Assembly: GCF_009758125.1 (NCBI RefSeq)
Contig: NZ_WRXO01000016.1
Span: 17,331 to 81,330, forward strand
Direction of reading: 5' to 3'
Length of the DNA: 64,000 bases
DNA from: Chitinophaga oryziterrae
GTDB taxonomy: Bacteria; Bacteroidota; Bacteroidia; Chitinophagales; Chitinophagaceae
Positions within the stretch are counted from its first letter, which is position 1. Every line of letters starts with the position of its first letter. The notes below the pieces were generated by a model, which saw nothing but the letters and a program-made list of their open reading frames with translations, was not told the origin of the DNA and searched no databases. Below are positions 19,101-26,589 of this stretch, in pieces. The position numbers and the translations under genes are program-made.

Positions 19101-19885
19101 CCGTTAGGATATATTGTTTCCTTTACATTGGCGCCTGCTGCCAGTGCCGCACTCATTACGGCCGCTGTGGTATTCGGGTGAGGATTGTTATCCAGTCCGC
19201 CCTGGAAGATCCACATCGGGATGTATTTAAATACGTCAACCTGATCCTGGTACGCGATGGAACATCCGCTGATAGGAAGGTATCCTGCAACAGTTTTGGG
19301 ATATGCGAACATGAACTCCCAGGTAGCGGTTCCACCACCGGAAAGTCCGTTTACAAAGATCCTGTTCTCGTCCAGTTTGTTATTCTGGATAAGTGTATCA
19401 AGTATCTGCTTAACAAACGCATAATGCGGCGCTCCGAAGAAGCCCGTAGTACTTTGTGGTACGAGAATAAACCCATCAAATTTACCATTATCAACATTGG
19501 CGCAGAAGCTGCTGCCACCATGATAAAGAGAATACTCGTTATCGTAGATACCGCCGCTTTCGCCGCGGCCATGGAAGAAGATAAGGATGGGATAAGTCTT
19601 ACCGTCATTAACGCCCTGCTGATATGTTTTGGGATATTTCAGCCTGAAAGGCATACCATTGAGGTAATAACATTTGTAAGAATCTTTATTCGAGAAATTC
19701 ACCGCAGTACGAAGTGTGCGGACCCACTTGCTGATAGTGCCCCATGCAGGCGTAGCAGGTGGATTATTGGGATTGTATGTTATGACAGGATCACCAGAGT
19801 TAAAAACCTGGGCGACTGAGGGGCTGCCAAATCCCAAGATTAGTAATAGACAAAAAGTGTAAATTTTACTCATATAGATAAGCAT
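13133..19885 (-). CDS. Giant secreted esterase with FN3, PA14, cadherin-like and malectin-like domains and T9SS sorting domain
   Basis: 2250 residues. A signal peptide (better start Met5, MSKIYTFCLLL) precedes an alpha/beta-hydrolase of the PHB-depolymerase/LpqC type to ~290: ILIFFHGRGES, nucleophile elbow GLSGGG near 181 and a His in NGGHGIWDN. Then come, in rough order: Ig-like region to 450, FN3 (453-550), FN3 (552-640), PA14 (643-785), FN3 (795-885), PA14 (885-1025), FN3 (1038-1130), two cadherin/He_PIG-like domains (1135-1325), a malectin-like domain (1328-1495), FN3, a cadherin-like domain (1593-1685), malectin-like (1695-1860), FN3, malectin-like (1962-2128) and a T9SS type A sorting domain (VFPNPF to the end). 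PA14 and malectin-like folds often bind carbohydrate. Its place inside the exopolysaccharide arm suggests it docks on and de-esterifies the polymer; this is inference. Confidence 0.85.
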   Translation of the reverse strand: MLIYMSKIYTFCLLLILGFGSPSVAQVFNSGDPVITYNPNNPPATPAWGTISKWVRTLRTAVNFSNKDSYKCYYLNGMPFRLKYPKTYQQGVNDGKTYPILIFFHGRGESGGIYDNEYSLYHGGSSFCANVDNGKFDGFILVPQSTTGFFGAPHYAFVKQILDTLIQNNKLDENRIFVNGLSGGGTATWEFMFAYPKTVAGYLPISGCSIAYQDQVDVFKYIPMWIFQGGLDNNPHPNTTAAVMSAALAAGANVKETIYPNGGHGIWDNAWAEPDFYLYMTRQHKANPWPKFGHAEFCPGETVNATLGLTAGFDGYEWRKDGVTIPGANSNELVVTEFGTYDARIKRGTTWSPWSPTPVVVKIKAATQTPPITVSGLMSNVIPATDGKTYVTLTLPSGYTSYLWQKVGDTTTIGTGQTLNASTPGQYQAKVTEQFGCSSAFSAPFTVIPANGTNAPSPAVGLTATAISKVAVTLDWTDNPNATYNETGYEIYRSVTAGGPYTLVNVTAANAVTYTDAGLNANTKYFYVIRAVNNTGAAALSNEANTQTQVDASAPTAPTNLTVTGTQATAVSLDWGPSTDDVGVYKYDIYVNGLKSYTVDNDVTDFTVYGLKNDTIYTFVVKARDAAGNSSARSNQVSSGAYINGLAYRYYTGNWTTLPDFNALTPDVTGYSATPDISVRTQDDYFGFVWEGYIRIPVSGNYTFVTNSDAGSKLWIDTKYNAAATPLVNNDGIHSARDREGTKYLTAGMHQIAIAFFEVTGSQAMTVSWKNTANGIVSKTQIIADYYKEIAPASPAVPKTPGNLQVTALSYNKIGLTWADSSNNETGFEIYRATSSTGPFVSIATVPANQTAYTDSNLVAQTTYYYRLKAINKYGDSGLNISESGGFQYGIYPGNWTSLPSFSTLTPLKTGWVSNVTLDVRDRETNYALKFSGYINIPATGTYTFYTASDDGSALYIGGFAQSNLVVNNNYSQSTTERSGTKALTKGRYPIYITYFQGTGSYSLSASYAGPGMTKRLMADSTFGNPKMLATTLPMPPVPNRPGPVTLTPLSSSKILLVWNDNSTDETQFEIFRSVNDSSNYKLYATIGANATAQASFTDSSLFANVTYFYKVRAKNAGGYSIFGLGNVATTLNNPPVLTQLVNRSVRYGTSLSLNLTATDVDAETLTLTATNLPAFATFANTGAGTATLTFNPAVSDQGTYPNITVTATDQHSGVASTSFTLSVNDNYSPVIANVANVSLNENTTSSVSLTATDGNAETVTWTTTGLPAFATFVPSGNTGVINLAPGYTDAGVYNVTLQANDGRDGIDTKTFTITVLDVDPSRSIYVNFSDGSYPPPAPWNSTNKQPVQNDLFPNLLDQNSVATTVGIKIVSNWSAIGNGSNYYGASTGNNTGVYPDNVMKTAYWSNTTKQTFKLYGLNSTSKYSFTFFGSRGDVTDNRLTNYTIGTTTVSLQSASNKTNTVSINNVSPDANNEISIDLQNGTGSVYAYLNAMVVKVGYDDGNAPARPTNLAVQSATSGVTLSWKDVAFNETGYEIYRAGVNAGPYTLLTPVAPTNAVSYADTSAKANQQYFYAIRAINSHGASAYSDTVTITTGNNNPKLDSIAGVTMKNNDTVTISLHATDDAGDILTLKSTNLPSFAKLTDNGDGTGTIKIIPSAGNIGRYNINVTANDNNGGSTTRTFTLYVRDKNLTSVYVHFNMTLPADAPWNNFNSYPGAGASISNLQNEIGVATPFKIQLLDAFTGTNTSGATTGNNSGVYPDNAIAGNYYTSESTARRISITGLPTTYRYNLVFFNSRTGNDNKNTDFTVGSNTVTLNAANNNTNTVQINGIAADSTGAINFTVKQSVGAAYGYINDVVIQYYTDNGTPLSPSTATAVASSKTSIQLKWMDNSNNETGFEVWRSTDNSNFTLRATVANNVNSFADAGLGADSRYYYKVRALKDTAKSDFTNVATAATFISAVYINCNVFDPAAIPWNNTNSIPAQGLEFPDLKDDNWNNTGLTMVIDKAFTGDNPFGMNTGNNSGIYPDNVMRSTYWVDINEEGRLRIKGLNLAKRYNFVFFASRDGSGDRTSNYTINTTTVSLNAGYNTMNTTQINEVVPDANGEVLITVTSGGASIYGYIGALVIQAYTPEASQLDQSLLMAKKANPLLTNGLLQNAASNVTITRVFPNPFDSQVTLDLNNSGKTSGNITVSILDMNGRIIYTRIVPGVSGSQRITLDLGSSQIPSGPCLLKVMEGDNLLKTVKLIKNW

Positions 19886-20118
19886 TACAGTTAAGGACTG
19901 ATTTAATGACTTACCCAGTATGTCTGGCGCTCTACGGCACGATGAAATACGACTTTGCCAACTCGATACTGAGCGGCTTCTCTAAGGAATTCGGTTAAAA
20001 AAATTAGGTGTGGTTTTAAAAGAGGATGTGGTAGTGAGGTTAAAATTCGCTGCTAAGGTATTAAAAAAATTAAATTAAGCAAATGTTTTTTAATGCATTA
20101 ACAAATCGTTTGTAATTA

Positions 20119-21294
20119 TTACTTCATACTGCCTGCGATTATTTTTTTACTGTTATCAACGGCTTTCCTGCTGCCGTGTAAATAATATCCGATGAATGTA
20201 TACCGCACGAACAACTGGTAAGTGGCGAGTGCGACGAGCACCGGGATAATGAAGCAGAGCAAAGGTTTCAACGGCCCCCACAGTGTTGTGTTCCCCACCC
20301 ATATCTGCACTGCATTTACGATGGAAACGTGTATAAGGTACACCCAATAAGAGGCATCTGAGAGATATCGCATAACAGGGGATTCTGCATTTATGTAGCG
20401 TAAAAAGACGCCTAAAAAACCTAATACCAATGTTACCGTTGTTAACGTCATTAACAATTTAATCTGCCAGTCTGCTGTAATTATTGCATTTCCCGTAATG
20501 GGGAAGTAAGCGAAATAGTATACAACTAATGCACAAAATATGCCCGCTATCATAAATAGCAGTCCGTATTTTTTTAATGGTAGAAAATACACTTTCATAT
20601 TACGGTGCAATAACCAACCGGCATATACAAACAGACCGTAGTATAATATATAAGATATACGAGGTTTAAGTCCGGGTGTATATTGTATATACGGTGAGTC
20701 GAACAGCACTAGTGTCAGGAAGGAGAGAATAAGTAGCAATGGCAGTATCAGCGCTGGTTTGATATGGATTTCCAGGTCCTTTACCAGTGCGGTACGCCAC
20801 TTTATGATAAAGATCCCTATCACGTAAAACAGCAACAGGTAATAAAGGAACCAGAGATGCAGCGGGCCTCTCCAGATAAAAATGTCATGTATGATAGTGA
20901 GAAAGTCATTCGTTGTAAAGTGCGTTGCGTGGCCTGTAACGGTATAAAATACATCCGGCAGGTAAGTAAGCGGCAGAATAAGGAACAGACCCACTATAAA
21001 AGGGACCAGTATGCGCTGTGTACGGTGTTTTATAAAAGCAGAAACGCCTATACGGTAATATAGCAGGCGGAAGAAAAAGCCCGCTATCAGGTAGAACAGT
21101 TGCATCCTGAAGGTATGGATCGAAAAAAAGATCAGGTCGTAATTGCTGCTACGGTAGAGCGGGTCCTGGTACATCCCTTCAAACGGCTTTACCGTATAAG
21201 CCATTACAGCATGCAGCAGTACCCCGAGGAACATGGCCAGGGCTCTTAGTGCATCCATACTGGAAATACGGGTTATGTTGGCAGAAGATGACAT
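20119..21294 (-). CDS. Acyltransferase 3 family membrane protein (OpgC/MdoC-like)
   Basis: 391 residues with about ten membrane segments. The start region has SSMDALRALAMFLGVLLHAV, then QLFYLIAGFFFRLL near 85-98, RTQRILVPFIVGL and a GPLHLWFLYYLL segment. This arrangement resembles the glucan-succinylating MdoC/OpgC branch of acyltransferase-3 more than the OafA branch. It is separated by 14 bp from the upstream GT2 gene and by 233 bp from the giant gene downstream. Confidence 0.85.
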   Translation of the reverse strand: MSSSANITRISSMDALRALAMFLGVLLHAVMAYTVKPFEGMYQDPLYRSSNYDLIFFSIHTFRMQLFYLIAGFFFRLLYYRIGVSAFIKHRTQRILVPFIVGLFLILPLTYLPDVFYTVTGHATHFTTNDFLTIIHDIFIWRGPLHLWFLYYLLLFYVIGIFIIKWRTALVKDLEIHIKPALILPLLLILSFLTLVLFDSPYIQYTPGLKPRISYILYYGLFVYAGWLLHRNMKVYFLPLKKYGLLFMIAGIFCALVVYYFAYFPITGNAIITADWQIKLLMTLTTVTLVLGFLGVFLRYINAESPVMRYLSDASYWVYLIHVSIVNAVQIWVGNTTLWGPLKPLLCFIIPVLVALATYQLFVRYTFIGYYLHGSRKAVDNSKKIIAGSMK

Positions 21295-21308
21295 GGGTAA
21301 CTATTTGA

Positions 21309-22496
21309 TCATATATTAATATAAGTTGTTTTCCGCTGTGCTTTTTCCCACACGGAGGACTGTTGTTTCCTAAGATATCTAAAGAACCCTTCATATATCG
21401 CTACATTCATGAAAGTAAAATAGAAAGGTATATAGCAAGGCTTGAATCTTATATTTTTAGCGGCCAGGAACCATCCGCCTGATGCTAACAGGTAGAATCC
21501 TGCCTGGGCAAAGAAGAGGAGGCTATAAAACCAGCCTGCACCGTTGAAAGTCAGTATAGCGGCAGATATCAGCAGGAGGGAGAGACTGAGCGGGCTCAGT
21601 GTCCAGCGAAGCACCCGGTGTGATATGTACTGGAATGATAACAACGGATAGCGAAAAACGTTCAATAAACTTTTCAGCATAACGATCGATTGAAACCCAC
21701 CGGCGCTGATCCTTACTTTGCGTTTGTGTTCTTCTGTAATAGAGGCAGATGGCCTTTCCATGGCGTACGCATCGGGCGCATAGGCGATGCGGTATCCCTG
21801 CTGGTTAATTTTTAATGATATAATGAAGTCGTCCAGTATAACAGAGGTGTCAACAGGGGTGAACAGGCTGGTTCGTACAGAGAATAATTCTCCGGCGGCC
21901 CCCACTACGGTATAAAAGGCCGCATCCAGTTTTTTCAGTAAAGATTCATATTTCCAGTAAACGCCCTCTGTAGCTGCGGCATTATCTCCATCAGCGGTTA
22001 ATACCTTCTTTTCTCCGGCAACACCGCCGGTTTTTTCGTCCCGGTAATGTTTGACAATATTTTTTATGGCGGCGGTATTCAATAAAGTATTTGCATCACA
22101 GAATATAACGAAAGGAGTCCTTACTACTCTCATGGCCCTGTTGATCGCTGCTGTTTTTCCTTTGCGTTCATGTTCATGTAATAATGTAATGCGCGGATAG
22201 TTTTGGACAACTTTTTCTGTACCGTCCGTGGAACCATCTGTTACAAAAATGATATCCAGTTTTTGTTCAGGGTAATCCAGCGCCAATGTGTTCTGAATCT
22301 TCTGGTCTATGAAACCGTATTCATTATAAGCTGCGACAATGAGCGTGACAGAGGGCTCAAAAGCAGTGTCCTCCTGCTTTTCCTGCTTCAGTATGCGCTT
22401 GCAACGCACCAGTAGTGCTAACAGCAAACCATACCCGAAGTAGTTGTAAAACAGAATACTTAAACTTATAAAAAATATAATTTTCAACAGTAGCAT
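21309..22496 (-). CDS. Membrane GT2 glycosyltransferase
   Basis: 395 residues. An N-terminal helix precedes a GT-A domain: VTLIVAAYNEYGFID, IIFVTDGSTDGT, a DxD-like FCDANT, then VILDDFIISLKI (catalytic acid region) and EEHKRKVRISAGGFQ in place of QxxRW. Three to four C-terminal membrane helices follow. It resembles hyaluronan/cellulose-synthase-like GT2 enzymes. It is the first gene of the minus-strand arm, facing the divergent control region. Substrate unknown. Confidence 0.85.
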   Translation of the reverse strand: MLLLKIIFFISLSILFYNYFGYGLLLALLVRCKRILKQEKQEDTAFEPSVTLIVAAYNEYGFIDQKIQNTLALDYPEQKLDIIFVTDGSTDGTEKVVQNYPRITLLHEHERKGKTAAINRAMRVVRTPFVIFCDANTLLNTAAIKNIVKHYRDEKTGGVAGEKKVLTADGDNAAATEGVYWKYESLLKKLDAAFYTVVGAAGELFSVRTSLFTPVDTSVILDDFIISLKINQQGYRIAYAPDAYAMERPSASITEEHKRKVRISAGGFQSIVMLKSLLNVFRYPLLSFQYISHRVLRWTLSPLSLSLLLISAAILTFNGAGWFYSLLFFAQAGFYLLASGGWFLAAKNIRFKPCYIPFYFTFMNVAIYEGFFRYLRKQQSSVWEKAQRKTTYINI

Positions 22497-23026
22497 AAGA
22501 TGTTGGGGGACGTTAATAAGAACAAACTTAAATAAGAATTATTATTGTTTAGGTAGAAAAGTGCCCATAAAACGACTTTTTAATATCGTTCACTGAGCAA
22601 TTCATACCGTTTACGAAGAAATCTTGACCATTTACCAGATTGCTGATATTATAAAATAACTATTATTATACTTTTACGCAGGATTTCAAATAAAAGCCAT
22701 CAAGTATTTAGGGTTACAACAAGAGAAAAATCTTTCTGATAATTTTCTTGTACTATTCAGGAATAATAAATATTTTTACCTGAGTTTTGAATAAGCCCAA
22801 CATAATCTTACCATCTCCTCTGAAATTCAGCAAAACCAATTTATCCTGAAAGAACTATCGTTGCAGTATTTGCGTGTTTCCGCAATTCTGACTACGGTGT
22901 TAGCACGGTGATAATTACTTTACCTTATCCTCCTGGAAGATCAAGAAAGAACCATTTACCCACTTTGTAACATATTGTTACGAATGGAGAGTTCATGGAT
23001 TTATTATTTTCTTAAAAAGGAGTTAA
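22497..23026. other. 530-bp divergent control region of the polysaccharide locus
   Basis: There is no convincing gene here. The region is AT-rich and separates the two arms of the locus. A minus-strand TAAGTTTG element at 22523-22530 lies about 30 bp before the GT2 start and fits a Bacteroidota -7 box, but I see no matching -33 box. Near the plus-strand gene there is a palindrome (22967-22981) and an unusually clear Shine-Dalgarno-like AAGGAG at 23017-23022, four bases before the receiver start. About 400 bp in the middle carries no feature I can name. Confidence 0.6.
22967..22981. promoter_or_regulatory. Palindrome GTAACA-TAT-TGTTAC, possible operator
   Basis: Two perfect 6-base arms flank a 3-base centre, 45 bp before the start codon of the receiver gene. 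A CACTTTG sequence just upstream resembles a -7 box. The position fits an operator for the plus-strand arm; the regulator is unknown. Confidence 0.4.
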
Positions 23027-23416
23027 ATGAAGAAGAAGACAATTTTAGTGGTGGATGATAGTGCCCCAATGAGGATCTTACTTGAAGCAATGCTTGGTCA
23101 TAAATATAAAGTTTTTGCGGCGACAGACGGACTGGTGGCGACTATGTGGTTATCTAACGGGAATATGCCCGACATGATCATCACAGATATACAAATGCCG
23201 AACATTGATGGATGGCAACTGGCAAAGAACTTATCAGGGAATGCATTGTACAGCGATATTCCTATTATAGTATTAACAGGGATGGACTTAAATAATAGTA
23301 CACCGATATATCCAAATGTAGCACGGGTAATGAATAAGCCTTTTGACCCCGTAAGGCTGATTGAGATTGTGGATCAATACCTGATGGCGAGACAGCCTGT
23401 GAGCATCGCAGGTTGA
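23027..23416 (+). CDS. Stand-alone receiver-domain response regulator
   Basis: 129 residues made only of a CheY-like receiver. All key residues are present: acidic pair Asp10-Asp11, phospho-acceptor Asp54 (ITDIQMP), Thr84 (VLTG) and Lys104 (MNKPF). There is no output domain. It is the first gene of the plus-strand polysaccharide arm, 67 bp before a sugar transferase that itself carries a receiver-like domain lacking these residues. A role as phospho-dependent switch for the locus, perhaps by contacting that transferase, is inference; no cognate kinase is adjacent. Confidence 0.88.
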   Translation: MKKKTILVVDDSAPMRILLEAMLGHKYKVFAATDGLVATMWLSNGNMPDMIITDIQMPNIDGWQLAKNLSGNALYSDIPIIVLTGMDLNNSTPIYPNVARVMNKPFDPVRLIEIVDQYLMARQPVSIAG

Positions 23417-23483
23417 TTTTTACACCCCAGGAGAGAATAGAATAACCATTGTGACTAACGTCAATTAAGTAAACCGAACACAT

Positions 23484-24617
23484 ATGATATCAAATCTACC
23501 CTTAAATTTACCAGAGGCCAGGAGGAAACCTGAAACAAAGGTCATTTCGTTGTCTTCCAGCATTGTTAAGCGGTATAAGCTATGTATCGGCAACAACCGC
23601 TATTTCGACAGGTTGGCAGATGTATCAGAAGAATATGTTTTTATAGTACCGGATGTTCAGTTATCTCTCAATGTATTGAAAGAACAGTTATTTAATGGAG
23701 TTGTTCCGTCTTTCATTATCTATACTATAGATCATCGTTTATCCGGCCTTAGTAAGTTTAAGAAGTTCCTTCGCTCAAATCCTTTGCTCCAATCTGTACC
23801 CCTGTTCGTTTATACAGATACGATTACACACGAAATAAAACAGCGCTTGCGTAAAGTTGGTGGCATTGATGATATTATTACCCCGGATGTTTCTCATGAA
23901 GCTTTTGAGGACAAGTTCAATATTGCCAGGAGCATTCGTGAAATGGCACGCAAAGCAACTAAAGAAGACCGCATCTTCAGTCCTGGCCACTATATCAATT
24001 ATTCTTTCAAACGTGTGCTGGATATCACCATTGCAGGAACGGCCCTCATATTACTGAGCCCTTTATTTCTTTTGATTGCCGTGATGATAAAGATAGAATC
24101 GAAAGGTCCTGTTTTTTATATATCATATCGCGCAGGCAGCCGTTACCGGATCTTTAAGTTTTATAAGTTCCGTACGATGGTCCCTGATGCCGACAAACAG
24201 GTTGCCGCGATGATGGAGTCCAATAATCAGTATGATACGAATGGCGCTGGCCCCGTTTTCTTTAAAGTAACGAACGATCCGAGAGTAACCGGTCTGGGGG
24301 CCTTTTTAAGGAATACCAGTCTGGATGAAATTCCTCAGTTGCTCAACGTAATTATAGGAGATATGTCGCTGGTAGGCAATCGCCCGCTGCCATTATACGA
24401 GGCAGCTACGCTTACTACAGATGATTTTGCGGGTCGCTTCATAGCTCCTGCAGGCATCACCGGACTATGGCAGATCAAGAAACGTGGCAACAAGGACATG
24501 AGTGTTGAAGAGAGGATCAGTCTTGATATAAATTATGCTGAAAAGCATTCCGTGCTGTATGATATGTGGATACTGGCGAATACACCAGGTGCCATGCGGC
24601 AGAAAAATAATGTATAA
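23484..24617 (+). CDS. Polyprenyl-phosphate sugar-1-phosphate transferase with N-terminal pseudo-receiver
   Basis: 377 residues. The C-terminal part (~172-377) is a bacterial sugar transferase (WcaJ/PglC superfamily): KRVLDITIAG and a membrane segment, KFYKFRTMVPDAD, TSLDEIPQLLNV, GDMSLVGNRPLP and PAGITGLWQI. It should load the first sugar phosphate onto undecaprenyl phosphate. Residues ~30-165 look like an alternating beta-alpha receiver fold (PSFIIYTIDHRLSG, VPLFVYTDT, GIDDIITPD), but the phospho-Asp position is Tyr, the acidic pair is absent and the conserved Lys is lost. The transferase domain lacks the four extra N-terminal helices of WcaJ. It directly follows the stand-alone receiver gene. 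Confidence 0.87.
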   Translation: MISNLPLNLPEARRKPETKVISLSSSIVKRYKLCIGNNRYFDRLADVSEEYVFIVPDVQLSLNVLKEQLFNGVVPSFIIYTIDHRLSGLSKFKKFLRSNPLLQSVPLFVYTDTITHEIKQRLRKVGGIDDIITPDVSHEAFEDKFNIARSIREMARKATKEDRIFSPGHYINYSFKRVLDITIAGTALILLSPLFLLIAVMIKIESKGPVFYISYRAGSRYRIFKFYKFRTMVPDADKQVAAMMESNNQYDTNGAGPVFFKVTNDPRVTGLGAFLRNTSLDEIPQLLNVIIGDMSLVGNRPLPLYEAATLTTDDFAGRFIAPAGITGLWQIKKRGNKDMSVEERISLDINYAEKHSVLYDMWILANTPGAMRQKNNV

Positions 24618-24641
24618 AGTTTAATCATCACCGAATACGAT

Positions 24642-25553
24642 ATGAGTTTCAAGAACCAAACACCGTTGGTGTCTATTATTGCACTGAACTATAACCAGAC
24701 AACTGTTACGTGCGAGTTCCTGGAGTCTACAAAGAAGCTGACCTATAGCAATTTTGAAACAATTGTTGTTGATAATGGCTCCAAAGCAGACCCCACTCAG
24801 CAGATCGAAGCTGGTAATTATCCAAATGTCAGGCTGATACTTAGTCCTGTGAATCTCGGATTTACAGGTGGTAATAACCTGGGTATCGAACAGGCAAAAG
24901 GGGACTACATCTTCATTGTAAACAATGATACTGAAGTTACGCCGGACCTGATAGAACATTTGTTAAGTCCGTTTTTTGAGGACGCTACCATTGGTGTAGT
25001 GTGTCCTAAAATCCGGTTTTATTCTCATCCCAATGTGATCCAGTATGCTGGCTTTCACAAAATGAACCTGCTTACCGGACGTACCTGGGCAGTAGGAAGT
25101 AAGGAAGAGGATAAAGGACAACACAATGTTTCCGGAACTACCTGGTGTGCACACGGCGCCGCTATGATGGTAAAACGCGAAGTGATCGAAAAAGTAGGCC
25201 GGTTTGCAGATAAGTTCTTTATCTACTACGAAGAATCTGACTGGTCCGCACGCATTTTACGTGCAGGATACAAGATCTATTATAATGCAGACGGACTGAT
25301 TTTCCATAAGGAGTCTATTACTATGGGGAAAGAAAGTCCGGTGAAAGCATATTATCACACGCGCAACCGTATCCTGTATATGCGCAGGAATACGAACAAA
25401 CTGCAACTGACCGCTTTCCTGTTCTTTTTCGGTTTTCTTACATTCCCCAAAGCTGTTCTTACATATGCTATGAAAGGACAGTTCGAACATTTAAAATCAT
25501 TTATAAAGGGGACTTCCTGGAATCTAATCAATTCAAGTTATTCACCGGTTTAA
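24642..25553 (+). CDS. GT2 glycosyltransferase (rhamnosyltransferase-like)
   Basis: 303 residues with a GT-A fold: VSIIALNYNQTT at the start, TIVVDNGSKAD, NLGFTGGNNLGIEQAKGDY, metal-binding IVNNDTE, and the acceptor-side YYEESDWSARILRAGY. This pattern matches WbbL/RfbF-type rhamnosyl- or galactofuranosyltransferases. A short hydrophobic C-terminal stretch may touch the membrane. It lies 24 bp after the priming transferase and 10 bp before the epimerase gene in one operon. Confidence 0.85.
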   Translation: MSFKNQTPLVSIIALNYNQTTVTCEFLESTKKLTYSNFETIVVDNGSKADPTQQIEAGNYPNVRLILSPVNLGFTGGNNLGIEQAKGDYIFIVNNDTEVTPDLIEHLLSPFFEDATIGVVCPKIRFYSHPNVIQYAGFHKMNLLTGRTWAVGSKEEDKGQHNVSGTTWCAHGAAMMVKREVIEKVGRFADKFFIYYEESDWSARILRAGYKIYYNADGLIFHKESITMGKESPVKAYYHTRNRILYMRRNTNKLQLTAFLFFFGFLTFPKAVLTYAMKGQFEHLKSFIKGTSWNLINSSYSPV

Positions 25554-25563
25554 ATTATACACT

Positions 25564-26589
25564 ATGACAAAGATAACATCACTCGTTACCGGCGGAGCCG
25601 GATTTATTGGCTCACATGTTGTAAAACATTGTCTTGCACTGGGGCATGAAGTTATTGTGCTGGACGATCTGAGCGGCGGATTTGAAGACCATATCCCCGC
25701 AGGCGCGGTATTCGTACAGGGTTCTGTTTCTGATGAGAACCTGGTTACAAGTCTGTTTGAAGAGTACCGTTTTGATTATGTATATCACCTGGCTGCTTAT
25801 GCTGCTGAGGGGCTATCACATTTTATCCGCCGGTTCAATTATAATAATAACCTGATCGGCAGTATCAATCTGATCAACGAGTCTATAAAACATAAAGTAA
25901 AATGTTTTGTATTCACTTCTTCTATCGCGGTATATGGCGCAGGTCAGTTACCCATGCGTGAAGAAATGACGCCAATGCCGGAAGATCCGTACGGTGTATC
26001 CAAATACGCTGTAGAACTGGACCTGAAAGCGGCACATGAAATGTTCGGACTGAACTACGTAGTGTTCCGTCCGCATAACGTATACGGCGAAAACCAGAAC
26101 ATTGGTGATAAATACCGTAACGTGATAGGCATCTTCATGAACCAGATCATGCAGCAACAACCGCTCACCATATTTGGCGATGGTGAACAAACCAGGGCTT
26201 TCAGTTATATCGATGATGTAGCAATCCCCATCACTAACAGTGTAAATATTCCGGCTGCTTACAACCAGGTGTTTAACATTGGCGCTGATAAACCTTACAC
26301 CGTAAATGAACTGGTGAAAGTGGTAGGTGATTGCTTCGGTGTTACACCGGATGTTAAACATCTGCAGGCCCGTAATGAAGTAATGCATGCTTATTCCGAT
26401 CACACAAAAGCACATCGTGTATTCGGTGAAGGAAGTGGTGTGAATTTGCTGGATGGTATCAAACGCATGGCCGCATGGGCCGCTAAAGTGGGCGCACGTA
26501 AGAGCAAGGAATTCGGGAACATCGAGATCTACGAAAAACTGCCTCAGGGCTGGGAAAAGAAACCACAACCAGAAACAATTCCTGCATAA
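25564..26589 (+). CDS. NAD-dependent epimerase/dehydratase (UDP-glucose 4-epimerase-like)
   Basis: 341 residues of the extended short-chain dehydrogenase family. It has the NAD motif TGGAGFIGSH (9-18), a SSIAVYG serine region (119-125) and the catalytic pair Tyr143/Lys147 in DPYGVSKY, followed by RPHNVYGENQ and FSYIDDVA. It most likely interconverts a nucleotide sugar (for example UDP-Glc/UDP-Gal type) to feed the neighbouring glycosyltransferases. The exact reaction cannot be fixed from sequence. The stop overlaps the next start by one base (TAATG). Confidence 0.85.
   Translation: MTKITSLVTGGAGFIGSHVVKHCLALGHEVIVLDDLSGGFEDHIPAGAVFVQGSVSDENLVTSLFEEYRFDYVYHLAAYAAEGLSHFIRRFNYNNNLIGSINLINESIKHKVKCFVFTSSIAVYGAGQLPMREEMTPMPEDPYGVSKYAVELDLKAAHEMFGLNYVVFRPHNVYGENQNIGDKYRNVIGIFMNQIMQQQPLTIFGDGEQTRAFSYIDDVAIPITNSVNIPAAYNQVFNIGADKPYTVNELVKVVGDCFGVTPDVKHLQARNEVMHAYSDHTKAHRVFGEGSGVNLLDGIKRMAAWAAKVGARKSKEFGNIEIYEKLPQGWEKKPQPETIPA

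Noticed and set aside
19004..19819. 271-codon open frame on the plus strand inside the giant esterase gene
   Set aside because: It is antisense to the hydrolase domain, whose protein motifs are clear on the minus strand. The plus-strand translation is rich in Cys/Ile/Arg runs and has no recognisable domain.
19886..20118. Riboswitch candidate upstream of the giant esterase gene
   Set aside because: A structured-looking stretch with GTTGGCAAAGTC was compared by memory with c-di-GMP, SAM and cobalamin consensus patterns and did not fit; no stable multi-stem fold was evident by eye.
22497..23026. tRNA or small RNA gene in the divergent gap
   Set aside because: No cloverleaf pattern or strong terminator hairpin could be found; the sequence is AT-rich without long paired regions.
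25948..26568. 206-codon minus-strand frame across the epimerase gene
   Set aside because: The plus strand has a full epimerase with catalytic Tyr/Lys. The antisense product is a low-quality aromatic-rich translation and has no promoter or neighbour support.
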